Shown here: in pieces, positions 51,264 through 60,495 of the stretch
Layout of the letters: each line of letters begins with the position of its first letter
Position numbering within the stretch: the stretch's first letter is position 1
NCBI RefSeq assembly: GCF_927798175.1
Contig: NZ_CAKMMP010000013.1
Location: forward strand, 179,646 to 243,645
From: Paenibacillus sp. JJ-223
Lineage (GTDB): Bacteria; Bacillota; Bacilli; Paenibacillales; Paenibacillaceae
Length of the DNA: 64,000 nt
Direction of reading: 5' to 3'
Made by a program: the position numbers and the translations under genes
Notes under the pieces: generated by a model
What the model saw: only the letters and a program-made list of their open reading frames with translations
Databases searched by the model: none
What the model was told of the DNA's origin: nothing

Positions 51264-52052
51264 ATGGAGATAACGCTTGTACGGAATGAAGTTCGGAAAC
51301 AGGGAGCCTACTGCATGCGCAGCATGCAGCAATCCCCCGGTTACGTGAGAAAAGTCGAATGGACGGAGAAGCAGGCGAGTGCCGGACTGAACTATCTCCA
51401 GTTGAAACGAGGAAAAAAAACGCTTGGATTCATCGAATATGCTCCAGGCGAGCAAGCGTGGAGAGTCGTTCATGCGGACGGGTACTTGGTAATCCACTGT
51501 TTGTGGGTGGGCGAGACCGGAAGCGGGCTTGGAACAGAGCTGATCCGGCATTGCATCGAAGATGCCCGGCAGCAGGGGAAACGGGGAGTGGCCGTGCTGA
51601 CCAGCACGGATTCGGGATGGGCGCCCGACCCGGCCATATTTGTCAAAAACGGCTTTGTGCCGGCGGATCAAGCCATGGATTTATTCGGGCTATATGTATA
51701 TCCGTTACGCGGAGATGCGGAAATGCAGCAATCCCCCGCCCGGTTTCCGGACAATTGGCGCGAAAGGCTGGACATGTATCCGGACGGCCTTACCGTGCTG
51801 CGCACGGATCAATGTCCTTATCTTGAAATTGCCACCCACAACCTGCTCGCAGCGGCAAGATCCATCGGTATTGAGCCAAACATCATCGAGATCGAAACAC
51901 GCGAGCGCATGATGGAATTGGCCCCAAGTCCTTACGGCGTCTTTCATGTCGTTTATCGCGGGGAATTGATTTCGTACCACCGGATGACGCCGAAAGGTTT
52001 TCTGAAACGGATCAGCGAAATCGACCGGCAACAGTCAAAGCAGGCACCTTGA
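51264..52052 (+). CDS. GNAT acetyltransferase with YoaP-like C-terminal domain
   Basis: The 262-residue protein has an N-terminal GNAT fold (acetyl-CoA loop ETGSGLGTELIRHCI at about 88-100). It also has a C-terminal YoaP-like thiol/redox-type domain (about 165-255, with LRTDQCPYLEIATHNLLAAA and APSPYGVFHVVYRGELISYH). This layout matches B. subtilis YoaP, of unknown substrate. GGGGGTG precedes ATG 51264; a GTG at 51249 is in frame. Single-gene unit. Confidence 0.83.
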   Translation: MEITLVRNEVRKQGAYCMRSMQQSPGYVRKVEWTEKQASAGLNYLQLKRGKKTLGFIEYAPGEQAWRVVHADGYLVIHCLWVGETGSGLGTELIRHCIEDARQQGKRGVAVLTSTDSGWAPDPAIFVKNGFVPADQAMDLFGLYVYPLRGDAEMQQSPARFPDNWRERLDMYPDGLTVLRTDQCPYLEIATHNLLAAARSIGIEPNIIEIETRERMMELAPSPYGVFHVVYRGELISYHRMTPKGFLKRISEIDRQQSKQAP

Positions 52053-52074
52053 CACCCTTGTCAGGGTGTTTTTT
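52052..52074 (+). terminator. Terminator after the acetyltransferase gene
   Basis: ACACCC ttgtc AGGGTGT followed by TTTTT. Confidence 0.85.
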
Positions 52075-52135
52075 GCATTAAAGCGCATACTTCAACGTAT
52101 TTCTTTTGAATATTTCCGTTTATTTTTAAAATCTA

Positions 52136-52150
52136 TTGTTTTCAAAACAA
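52136..52150. promoter_or_regulatory. Perfect palindrome upstream of rhaEW
   Basis: TTGTTTTCAAAACAA (7-1-7) lies 57 bp before the rhaEW start. A similar half-site ACAAAACAAAC follows near 52178. It overlaps a plausible promoter (TTTTCA, 17 nt, TACACT). It is a likely operator for a rhamnose regulator that is not in this window. Confidence 0.5.
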
Positions 52151-52206
52151 AACAAAGATGTTACACTCTGATTATGAACAAAACAAACATTATCGGAGGG
52201 AAATGA

Positions 52207-54276
52207 ATGGTACAGAGTTTATGGAATTCAGCGCAGGCTTCGGAGAAAACAACGGGGCTCGAACAGTTGGTCTACCGTTCCAACCTGATCGGAGCAGACC
52301 GCAGCGTATGTAATATTTATGGCGGCAACACGTCCACGAAAACAACCGTGAAGGATTTCCGCGGTCGCGATATCGAAGTGATGTATGTTAAAGGCAGCGG
52401 TTCCGACCTGGGTTCCATGGAAGCGAAGCATTTTACGGGGCTGGCGCTGGAGGATATCCGCCCGCTGATCGAACGCGAAGCGATGACCGATGAAGAGATG
52501 GTAGAGTATTTGGAGCATTGCATGATCGATGCGAAACATCCGCGTGCTTCCATCGAGACGCTTTTGCATGCGTTCCTTCCATATAAGCATGTGGACCATA
52601 CACATCCGGATGCGATTATCAGCCTTTGCTGCGCGGATAACGGCAAGGAGCTGGCCAAAGAGATTTACGGCGACCGTTTCGTATGGGTCCCATACGTGCG
52701 CCCGGGATTCACGTTGTCCAAGATGATTGCTGAAAGCGTATTCTCCAATCCGAAAGCCGAGTTGGTGCTGATGGAGAAGCACGGCCTGGTTACATGGGGA
52801 GAAACCTCCGAGGAATGTTATGCGCAAACGATCAAAATCATCAATGAAGCCGAAGCGTTCATCGAAGCACGCGTGGATGAAGGCAGCCTGTTCGGCGGCG
52901 TGAAACATACGGCACTGCCCGCAGAGGTACGTCGCCAAATCGTGGCCCAGGTCATGCCTACATTGCGGGGTGCCGTTTCGGACAGTAAAAAAATGATTCT
53001 TTCCTTCGATGACCAGGACGACGTGCTCGCTTTCGTCGGCGGTGCAAATTCCCCGAAGCTGTCCCAAGTGGGAGCGGCTTGCCCGGATCACCTCGTTCAT
53101 ACCAAAGTGGTGCCTTTGTTCATCGATTGGACGCCAAACGCGGACGACGTGGACGGCTTGAAAGAAAAGCTCGTGCAAGGCGTGGCCGCTTACAAGGAGC
53201 AGTACAAGCAATACTTTGAAGAAAACAAAAACGAAGGCGACGTCATGTTCGAAGCGGCGCCGCGCGTCATCCTCATCCCGGGCATCGGCATGATCAACAC
53301 AGGCAAGAGCTGGGCGCTCTCCCAGGTCAGCGGCGCGCTCTACCATCGCGCGATCGCGGTCATGCGCGGGGCAACGAGCCTCGGCGAGTTCGTGTCGCTT
53401 AGTGCGAACGAATCCTATAACGTGGAATACTGGCCGCTCGAGCTGTACAAATTGTCCCTCGCTCCGGCAGAAACCGAATTTTCGCGCAAGGTGGCCTTCA
53501 TTACGGGCGGCGCCGGCGGCATCGGCAGTGAAACGGCACGCAGATTGGTGTCCGAAGGCGCTCACGTCGTATTGGCGGACTTGAACCTCGAAGGTGCGCA
53601 AAAAGTAGCGCAGGAGATCAATGACCAGTATGGTGCAAACCGTGCTTACGCCCTTAAAATGGATGTAACGGATGAAGCAGCCGTTCAGGCCGCATATGCC
53701 GAAGTTGCCGTGCAATACGGCGGCGTGGACATTATCGTGAACAACGCAGGGCTGGCAACGTCGAGCCCGTTTGACGAAACGTCCCTGAAAGAATGGAACC
53801 TGAACATGAACGTGCTCGGCACGGGATATTTCCTGGTGGCCCGCGAAGCGTTCAAGCTGATGAAACAGCAGGGCATCGGCGGCAGCATGGTGTTCATCGG
53901 TTCGAAGAACTCCGTCTATGCGGGCAAAAGCGCGTCCGCTTACAGCGCAGCCAAGGCACTGGAAGCTCATCTGGCCCGCTGCATCGCGGCGGAAGGCGGC
54001 GAATTCGGCATTCGGGTCAACACGATTCTGCCGGATGCCATCCTGCAGGGTTCGGCGATCTGGAACGGTTCGTGGAGAAACGAACGTGCGGCCGCTTACG
54101 GCATCGAGCCGGACCAATTGGAAGAGTATTACCGCAAACGCACGACATTGCTCGTGAACATTTATCCAAAAGACATTGCCGAGGGCATCGCTTTCTTCGC
54201 TTCGTCCAAATCGGAAAAAACGACAGGCTGCATGATGACGATCGACGGCGGCGTACCGGCAGCATTCACGCGATAA
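52207..54276 (+). CDS. rhaEW: Bifunctional rhamnulose-1-phosphate aldolase / lactaldehyde dehydrogenase
   Basis: The 689-residue protein has the same length as Bacillus RhaEW (YuxG). The N-terminal class II aldolase half (about 1-240) has AFLPYKHVDHTHPDAIIS and LMEKHGLVTWG carrying metal-binding His. The C-terminal SDR half (about 420-689) has FITGGAGGIGSETA, NNAGLAT and YSAAKALEAHLARC. The pair splits rhamnulose-1-phosphate and oxidises the lactaldehyde. GGAGGG lies 6 nt before ATG 52207. rhaA follows after 19 nt; no rhamnulokinase gene is nearby. Confidence 0.92.
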   Translation: MVQSLWNSAQASEKTTGLEQLVYRSNLIGADRSVCNIYGGNTSTKTTVKDFRGRDIEVMYVKGSGSDLGSMEAKHFTGLALEDIRPLIEREAMTDEEMVEYLEHCMIDAKHPRASIETLLHAFLPYKHVDHTHPDAIISLCCADNGKELAKEIYGDRFVWVPYVRPGFTLSKMIAESVFSNPKAELVLMEKHGLVTWGETSEECYAQTIKIINEAEAFIEARVDEGSLFGGVKHTALPAEVRRQIVAQVMPTLRGAVSDSKKMILSFDDQDDVLAFVGGANSPKLSQVGAACPDHLVHTKVVPLFIDWTPNADDVDGLKEKLVQGVAAYKEQYKQYFEENKNEGDVMFEAAPRVILIPGIGMINTGKSWALSQVSGALYHRAIAVMRGATSLGEFVSLSANESYNVEYWPLELYKLSLAPAETEFSRKVAFITGGAGGIGSETARRLVSEGAHVVLADLNLEGAQKVAQEINDQYGANRAYALKMDVTDEAAVQAAYAEVAVQYGGVDIIVNNAGLATSSPFDETSLKEWNLNMNVLGTGYFLVAREAFKLMKQQGIGGSMVFIGSKNSVYAGKSASAYSAAKALEAHLARCIAAEGGEFGIRVNTILPDAILQGSAIWNGSWRNERAAAYGIEPDQLEEYYRKRTTLLVNIYPKDIAEGIAFFASSKSEKTTGCMMTIDGGVPAAFTR

Positions 54277-54295
54277 GAAGGGAGAACGATCGGGT

Positions 54296-55555
54296 ATGGA
54301 CAATCAAGTCAAACAGGCTTACGAAGCGGCCAAATCGCTTTATGCCCAACATGGAATCGACACGGACGAGGTGCTCAAAAAACTCGCGGACATCAAGGTC
54401 TCGGTGCACTGCTGGCAAGGCGATGACGTTAAAGGTTTCCTTAACAAGGATGGGGAGCTGACCGGCGGCATTTCGGTAACGGGACAATATCCCGGGGCGG
54501 CTACGACGCCTGCGGAGCTTCGCGGCGATTTGGAAAAAGCCTTTTCGCTGATCCCTGGCAAACATAAAGTGAACCTGCATGCCATCTATGCGGATACGGA
54601 CGAGCAGGTGGAATTGGATCGGCTTGAACCGAAGCACTACGAAAATTGGGTGAAATGGGCGAAAGAACAAGGGCTTGGATTGGATTTCAACCCGACGTGC
54701 TTCTCCCATGAAAAATCCAGCGACGGCTTTACGCTGAGCCATCCCGATCCGGAAATCCGCCAATTCTGGATTGACCACTGCAAAGCATCGCGCCGCATCG
54801 GCGCTTACTTCGGCGAGCAGCTCGGGCAAACTTGCGTCACGAACGTATGGGTTCCCGACGGCTTCAAAGACAATCCGGTCGATCGCATGGCACCTCGCAA
54901 ACGGCTTAAAGAATCCCTTGACGAAGTATTTGCGGAGAAGCTTGATCCAAAGCATCATTTGGATGCGGTAGAGAGCAAGCTGTTCGGTCTGGGCTCCGAA
55001 GCGTACGTGGTCGGTTCGCATGAGTTTTACATGGGGTATGGCCTGCAAAATGATACGCTAATCTGCCTCGATGCCGGGCATTTCCATCCGACAGAGGTCA
55101 TCTCGAACAAGTTGTCTTCTCTCGCTTTGTTTACGAGCGGCATTTTGCTGCACGTCAGCCGTCCGATGCGCTGGGATAGCGATCATGTCGTCATTATGGA
55201 CGATGAGCTGCTGGAAATCGCGCGCGAGCTTGTCCGCCATGATTTGCTGTCCACGACGCATATCGGCCTTGATTTCTTTGATGCAAGCATCAACCGCGTA
55301 GCTGCCTGGGTTGTCGGTACGCGCAATACGATCAAAGCGCTGCTGCGCGCCATGCTGGAGCCTGTGGACGCATTGAAACAAGCTGAACTGGAAGGCGACT
55401 ATACCATGCGTCTGGCGCTCACCGAAGAGTTCAAGTCGTATCCGTTCGGTGCGATCTGGGATTATTATTGCGCACAGCAAGGCGTGCCGGTACGCGAGCA
55501 ATGGATTGCCGACGTTCAATCGTACGAAAAGGAAGTATTGTCGCAGCGGCAATAA
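54296..55555 (+). CDS. rhaA: L-rhamnose isomerase
   Basis: The 419-residue enzyme converts L-rhamnose to L-rhamnulose. Metal and substrate sites are visible in KVSVHCWQGDDVKGF, NVWVPDGFKDNPVDR and LCLDAGHFHPTEVISNKLS (Asp/His ligands), and HVSRPMRWDSDHVVI. GTRNTIKALLRA lies near the end. AAGGGAGAA precedes the ATG. It is co-transcribed with rhaEW and ends at a terminator, so rhamnulokinase, mutarotase and transport must be encoded elsewhere. Confidence 0.93.
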   Translation: MDNQVKQAYEAAKSLYAQHGIDTDEVLKKLADIKVSVHCWQGDDVKGFLNKDGELTGGISVTGQYPGAATTPAELRGDLEKAFSLIPGKHKVNLHAIYADTDEQVELDRLEPKHYENWVKWAKEQGLGLDFNPTCFSHEKSSDGFTLSHPDPEIRQFWIDHCKASRRIGAYFGEQLGQTCVTNVWVPDGFKDNPVDRMAPRKRLKESLDEVFAEKLDPKHHLDAVESKLFGLGSEAYVVGSHEFYMGYGLQNDTLICLDAGHFHPTEVISNKLSSLALFTSGILLHVSRPMRWDSDHVVIMDDELLEIARELVRHDLLSTTHIGLDFFDASINRVAAWVVGTRNTIKALLRAMLEPVDALKQAELEGDYTMRLALTEEFKSYPFGAIWDYYCAQQGVPVREQWIADVQSYEKEVLSQRQ

Positions 55556-55649
55556 ACCGGCCTGAGTTTCTGAAAGGTTTACGTGGTTAGGCAGCAGTTT
55601 GCAAAGGAATTGTAAATAGTATACCCCGCTATCCTAAATTTTCATTTCG

Positions 55650-55682
55650 GCCACCTGGGAACATCTTTCCGGGTGGCTTTTT
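55650..55682 (+). terminator. Terminator of the rhaEW-rhaA operon
   Basis: GCCACCtGG pairs with CCgGGTGGC followed by TTTTTT. Confidence 0.85.
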
Positions 55683-55813
55683 TGCAGCCTCCAAGCCGTA
55701 TCCCGCGATCTTCATATCCTTCACCATGCATAGTTGCAGCGGATTTTTCCATAATAGGAATAGGTGTGTCCAGCGATACGTAGCCTGGACCTAGATGAAG
55801 AGGAGGCTGTGAC

Positions 55814-57487
55814 GTGAACCCTGATGACAACAAATTGTTCGTTGCCGCGCTTGGCGGCGTAAATGAAATCGGCAAAAATATGTATATTATCCAGTACCGC
55901 CGCGATATTATCGTGGTGGATTGCGGTTCGAAATTCCCCGACGAAACGCTGCCGGGGATCGATCTGATCGTTCCGGACGTAAGCTATTTGCTGGAAAACG
56001 AAGAGATGGTGAAAGGGCTGATCGTTACGCATGGTCATGAAGACCATATTGGGGGGATCCCGTATTTTTTGAAACAGCTCAACATTCCTGTTTACGCTTC
56101 CAGATTGACCAGAGGGTTGATCGAGTTAAAGTTGAGAGAGCATAGAATGCTTCGGGAAACGGATATGCACACCATCGACGCAAAGTCGAACATTACGCTT
56201 GGTGAATTCGACGTTTCATTTTTTGCAACGAGCCACAGCATTCCGGATTGCCTGGGTATCTTTTTCCGTACGCCTGTTGGAAATGTTGTGCACACCGGGG
56301 ATTTCAAGTTCGACATGTCGCCCGCAAGCGGGCCTTATCCGGATCTGCATCGCATGGCCGAAATCGGCAAACAAGGCGTGCATCTGCTGCTTTCCGAGAG
56401 CACCAATGCCGAACGTCCCGGATTTACGCCTTCCGAGCGGGTGGTCGGGGATCACATTTTGGATGCATTCATTCGTGCCAAGCAGAAAATATTCATCTCC
56501 ACGTTTGCGTCCAACGTCAGCCGCGTGCAGCAGATCGTTAACGCTACGTTCCAGACCGGTCGCAAGCTGGCGCTGCTCGGAAGAAGCATGGTGAACGTGG
56601 TCGATGTGGCGAGTGAGCTTGGGTATTTGGACGTGCCGGAAGGTTTGCTTATCGAAGCTGTCGATGTGGAACAATTTGCGCCGAGTGAGGTGGTCGTCCT
56701 CTGTACGGGCAGTCAGGGGGAACCGATGGCAGCGTTGTCGCGCCTCTCTTCAGGCAAACATCCGCACGTTAGAGTTGCCGCCGGTGATACGGTCATCCTT
56801 GCAGCCGGAGCCATTCCGGGCAACGAACGCAATCTCGCTCATGTCATTGACAACCTCTATGTGCTTGGGGCCAAGGTTATCTATGGCTCTGGCGGCAGTA
56901 CAGGCATGCATGTGTCGGGACATGGCAGCCAAGAGGAATTGAAGCTGATGCTTACGCTGATGAAGCCCGAATACCTCGTTCCCGTACACGGCGAATTCCG
57001 CATGCTGTACCAGCATCGGCTGTTGGCCGAATCCGTCGGCATGGACGGGGATCACGTCTTTATCGTCAACAATGGGCAGATGGTGCAGTACAAGGATGGC
57101 ACCGCTTCGCTGGGACCGAGAATCCCGTCCGGCAACAGTCTCGTCGATGGCCTGATCATGGGAGATGTGGGCAATGTCGTGCTGCGCGACCGCAGGCAGC
57201 TATCGTCGGACGGCATGCTCGTGATCGTCACCACGCTGAGCAAAACCGAGAAACAAATGGTGACGGCCCCCGAAATCATTTCGCGCGGGTTCGTCTTTGT
57301 CAAAGACTCGGAGGAGTTCATGAACGAGCTGCATGAGCTCGTCACGGGCCGCATGGAAGAGTTGACCGAAGCGGGCGTGAACCAGTGGAACGTCATCAAA
57401 CGCAAACTGAAAGACGAGCTTGGCAACTATATCTATGCCCAGACCAAGCGCAGACCGATGATTTTGCCGATCATTATCGAGGTCTAA
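55814..57487 (+). CDS. Ribonuclease J (metallo-beta-lactamase/beta-CASP)
   Basis: The 557-residue RNase J has ALGGVNEIGKNMY and the complete metal motif THGHEDHIGG. ATSHSIPD, HTGDFKFD, STFASNVSRV (beta-CASP) and CTGSQGEPMAALSRLSSG follow, then VPVHGEFRML. The C-terminal domain ends in RRPMILPIIIEV. It has 5'-3' exo- and endonuclease activity on RNA. The intact HGHEDH motif makes it J1-like, while B. subtilis J2 has lost part of it. AGGAGG lies 7 nt before GTG 55814. No rpoY/ykzG-type gene is upstream, so it may be an additional paralogue. Confidence 0.92.
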   Translation: MNPDDNKLFVAALGGVNEIGKNMYIIQYRRDIIVVDCGSKFPDETLPGIDLIVPDVSYLLENEEMVKGLIVTHGHEDHIGGIPYFLKQLNIPVYASRLTRGLIELKLREHRMLRETDMHTIDAKSNITLGEFDVSFFATSHSIPDCLGIFFRTPVGNVVHTGDFKFDMSPASGPYPDLHRMAEIGKQGVHLLLSESTNAERPGFTPSERVVGDHILDAFIRAKQKIFISTFASNVSRVQQIVNATFQTGRKLALLGRSMVNVVDVASELGYLDVPEGLLIEAVDVEQFAPSEVVVLCTGSQGEPMAALSRLSSGKHPHVRVAAGDTVILAAGAIPGNERNLAHVIDNLYVLGAKVIYGSGGSTGMHVSGHGSQEELKLMLTLMKPEYLVPVHGEFRMLYQHRLLAESVGMDGDHVFIVNNGQMVQYKDGTASLGPRIPSGNSLVDGLIMGDVGNVVLRDRRQLSSDGMLVIVTTLSKTEKQMVTAPEIISRGFVFVKDSEEFMNELHELVTGRMEELTEAGVNQWNVIKRKLKDELGNYIYAQTKRRPMILPIIIEV

Positions 57488-57552
57488 GCCTGGGACGGCA
57501 GAACCATTTTCCGCGTATGAAAACATGAATGAATATGTAGGTTGGAAGAAGG

Positions 57553-57577
57553 GGCAGTAGCGATACTGCCTCTTTTT
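57553..57577 (+). terminator. Terminator after the RNase J gene
   Basis: GGCAGTA gcga TACTGCC followed by TCTTTTT. Confidence 0.85.
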
Positions 57578-57589
57578 GGTGCGCGGTTA

Positions 57590-57726
57590 TGAAGGAGAGA
57601 TATTTATATAAAGTCTTATTTTTTATCCTTTTTATTGAAAATAAAGATAAAATATTAATTTATTTACTGATAAAGACGATAAATAGTAAATTAAAACATC
57701 TAAGAGAAAAGAAGGTGTTTGGTGTT
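57590..57726 (+). promoter_or_regulatory. AT-rich leader of the VgrG-type cluster
   Basis: This stretch is far richer in A+T than the surrounding genes. It contains long runs such as AAAATATTAATTTATTTA and possible promoter elements (TTGAAA near 57636). It probably carries the cluster promoter and marks an acquired segment. An open frame across it lacks a ribosome site. Confidence 0.45.
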
Positions 57727-59310
57727 ATGTCTTCACTAACGATCAGTTATGAGCAATTGCAGATTCAGCCGTTTGAAATCCGGATCCATGAAGTTTCATT
57801 CCATGCGAAGGTGCACGAGCACGGAAGGCTTGCTTTTACAGGAGTGATTCCGGAAGAAAAGGAAGAGCAGTATGTGCGAATGGCTGATGAGAGCACGCCT
57901 GTGGAATTGTTGTATACGGACGATCAGGGCCGAAAACAACGCTTGTTTCACGGAATCATTCTGAAGCTCCGCGTGAGGGTGGAGAACAAGGTGTATTGGC
58001 TTGAGGGGGAGGCGGTGTCTCATTCACACGCCATGGATCTTCGGCGGGAAACCCGTTCCTTTCAGAACGCTTCGCTGTTGATTCCCTATGTGATGCAGAA
58101 AATATGCGGCCTCTACCCGGATGGACAAGTCTTCAATACATTTACCGAGAAAAAAAAGCTCGGTGGTTATACGCTGCAATATCAGGAGACCGATTGGGAA
58201 TTTCTGAAACGGCTCGCTTCGCATTACCACACGGTAATTATTCCCGTATCAACGGAGGAACGCATCCGCATCTATCTCGGACTGCCCGAACATCGCGATG
58301 CGGGCAAGCTTGAAGCCACGCATTACCGGATGTATAAGGACATGCTTGCCTATCAGAAAGAAGCCAAATCGGGAAAGGGCGATCTGAACGAAAAAGACTT
58401 CATCCGCTATGAAGTCCAGGTTCGCGACCGTGTGCTTCAGCTTGGCGACATCGTTCAGTTCAAAGGAAATTCGCTGCATGTATTCGAGATTCGAACCGAG
58501 ATGAAGCAGGGGCTGCTTGTCCATCACTATGTGCTGGGTCACAGGGCATCGGCATATCGTCGGAAGCGTTACAATTCCCGACTGGTCGGCGCGTCGATTT
58601 CCGGAAAGATCATGGGCGTGGTGAGGGATGAGGTCCAGGTTCACCTGGACGTCGATCAGGAATGGAGCCTGGCCGCGGCCCATCTGTTCCCGTATTCCAC
58701 CATGTATGCATCGGAAGATCAGACCGGATGGTACTGCATGCCTGAGAAAGGCGACAGCATACGCCTCTATTTCCCTAATGCCAGGGAAAACGAAGGCATT
58801 GCGCTAAGCTCGGTTCGCCAAAAACTGCCTGCTGAAGAAAGTGCGGGAAGTACGGCATCTCCGGCATCCGGCGTGTCATCGCATGCCGGCGGGAGCGGGA
58901 GTCCAGGCAGCGGTGCCGCAGGGGGCGGCACCACAACCATCGTGCAGCAGCAGCAGTTGCAACCGATCGTCAACTTCGACAAGGACCTCAAGGAAGATCT
59001 GATGGCGAATCCCAATACGAAATTCCTGCTTACGCCGACGGGACAGAAGATTACTTTTGAAGAGGATCGAATCACGATCACCGGGGCGACTGGAGGAGCG
59101 ACGCTGACATTGACCAGTGCGGGAACCATCATCCTGAACTGTGAAAACAAAATTACGCTGCAGGCCGGCAAACAGGTGGAATTGGTCGCGGAGACGGTGA
59201 CCCTGCAGGCCAATCAAATCGATATGTCCACAAAGGATGGCAACGGGGGTTTGAAGATTGATCAGGGACAAGTCGTCATTAAAGGCATCGAGATTTTAAT
59301 GAACCAATAA
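57727..59310 (+). CDS. VgrG-like spike/hub protein
   Basis: The 527-residue protein has a phage-hub-like N-terminal part (1-280; YQETDWEFLKRLASHYHTVI is the VgrG/gpD signature). An OB-fold gp5-like domain spans about 285-370 (SISGKIMGVVRDEVQVHLDV; EKGDSIRLYFPN). A Gly/Ser/Ala linker (370-400) and a C-terminal beta-helix-like stretch (about 448-527; LTLTSAGTIILN, ITLQAGKQVELVAETVTLQ) complete it. VgrG trimers form the puncturing tip of contractile injection systems. GAAGGTG is 9 nt before ATG 57727. No sheath, baseplate or ClpV gene is seen in the window. Confidence 0.82.
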   Translation: MSSLTISYEQLQIQPFEIRIHEVSFHAKVHEHGRLAFTGVIPEEKEEQYVRMADESTPVELLYTDDQGRKQRLFHGIILKLRVRVENKVYWLEGEAVSHSHAMDLRRETRSFQNASLLIPYVMQKICGLYPDGQVFNTFTEKKKLGGYTLQYQETDWEFLKRLASHYHTVIIPVSTEERIRIYLGLPEHRDAGKLEATHYRMYKDMLAYQKEAKSGKGDLNEKDFIRYEVQVRDRVLQLGDIVQFKGNSLHVFEIRTEMKQGLLVHHYVLGHRASAYRRKRYNSRLVGASISGKIMGVVRDEVQVHLDVDQEWSLAAAHLFPYSTMYASEDQTGWYCMPEKGDSIRLYFPNARENEGIALSSVRQKLPAEESAGSTASPASGVSSHAGGSGSPGSGAAGGGTTTIVQQQQLQPIVNFDKDLKEDLMANPNTKFLLTPTGQKITFEEDRITITGATGGATLTLTSAGTIILNCENKITLQAGKQVELVAETVTLQANQIDMSTKDGNGGLKIDQGQVVIKGIEILMNQ

Positions 59311-59328
59311 ATACGCGGGGGTTGAACG

Positions 59329-60468
59329 ATGCATCAGGTAGAACTATGGCAGCAATTTCTGGAGCAAGAAGCACTGCCGTGGCGGAATGCCAAAATACGC
59401 GAGCTGCATGAATATTATACGGCGAACAGAGGCGAGATCAGGGAAGGTCTCGTTCCGTTATTCGGCGCGTTATGTGAGAATATCAAACTTCAGCAGGCAC
59501 GCGGAGAGCTTGGAGATTGCAGCACGATCCACGTTTCGCTGATGCGGACCAGGCTTAGCCAAGGGGACCCTGCGTACATGCTGCATGCGAGCGATCGACG
59601 CCGGGAAAGCGAAGTCCCTTTGAGCGGATTTCTGTATGATGCCGGCTGGATCTATCGCTTCATGAACGAGTGGTTTGAGGCATGCGAGCTTGGGCGCAGA
59701 CGTTATATGAATCGCATTGACCAGGCGGCATTGGATTCATGGCAGGCAGGACAGTTGTATCCTTTTCACGTGTATATGGTTCATGCCGTTCGTCATGCCA
59801 TGGAACCGATTCGGACCTTGGATTCCTTTGAAGGCATCCGAAAAGACGGCCACTTTGAAGTCCGCGTGGGGGAATATCTGGATCATGATGTCACCGAATC
59901 CGTGTATCGTGTCAACCGAATCCAGAGGAGTTCCATCACATGTAAAGGCTGGTTGGAAAGCCGACTGCCGTCCGAATATATTTACGAGCATATTGCCGGA
60001 GTGGATCTCCAACACGGAAATTACGCGGAGCTGGATTTCAATTACGCCAGATTCGAGGAAGCGGATCTGAGCGGCAGTCATTTTGAAGGGGCAAGCCTGC
60101 TTGGCACACGTTTCGAACGATGTCGCTGCATGCAGGCCGATTATGGGCAAACGCTGCTGTTCGATGCGGATTTTCGGGAGTGTGACCTGACGGGTGCCAG
60201 ATTCGATGGGGCACTGGGCGGTCGGGATTCTTTTGTGGAGACGCATGGGCTTGTTTATGGCATACATGGTGTTCTGTTTCAAGGTGCCAATCTGAGTCAT
60301 GCAACATTCAGATATGCCAGAATCGCGGGTGATTTCGCAGGTGCAATACTGGAAGGAACGGATTTTACGGGAGCGGACCTATCCGGCAGCCGGATGCTGG
60401 CACAGGATCGATTTCGAGTTGGATTAACCCCCGAGCAGCGGGCTTCCGTAGAGTGGATTGAAGCTTAG
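59329..60468 (+). CDS. Pentapeptide-repeat protein of the VgrG cluster
   Basis: The 379-residue protein has an N-terminal helical part (1-210) of unknown type. A right-handed beta-helix of A(D/N)Lxx repeats covers the last 150 residues: YAELDFNYARFEEADLSG, SHFEGASLLGTRF, FDADFRECDLTGARFDG, QGANLSHATF and LEGTDFTGADLSGSRM. A segment of about 25 residues interrupts the repeat. No catalytic residues are apparent. GGGGG precedes the ATG. Its place between spike genes suggests a chaperone/adaptor or cargo role (inference). Confidence 0.8.
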   Translation: MHQVELWQQFLEQEALPWRNAKIRELHEYYTANRGEIREGLVPLFGALCENIKLQQARGELGDCSTIHVSLMRTRLSQGDPAYMLHASDRRRESEVPLSGFLYDAGWIYRFMNEWFEACELGRRRYMNRIDQAALDSWQAGQLYPFHVYMVHAVRHAMEPIRTLDSFEGIRKDGHFEVRVGEYLDHDVTESVYRVNRIQRSSITCKGWLESRLPSEYIYEHIAGVDLQHGNYAELDFNYARFEEADLSGSHFEGASLLGTRFERCRCMQADYGQTLLFDADFRECDLTGARFDGALGGRDSFVETHGLVYGIHGVLFQGANLSHATFRYARIAGDFAGAILEGTDFTGADLSGSRMLAQDRFRVGLTPEQRASVEWIEA

Positions 60469-60495
60469 GAGAATGAGGAGAGGGAGAGGGATGGG

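Noticed and set aside
52228..54303. A 691-codon open frame on the minus strand opposite rhaEW
   Set aside because: It mirrors the rhaEW gene, has His/Arg/Phe-rich composition typical of an antisense frame, and no ribosome site or family match.
57590..57726. N-terminal extension of the first VgrG with a membrane helix
   Set aside because: The 46 extra codons come from AT-rich DNA without a ribosome site; the ATG at 57727 has one at good spacing.
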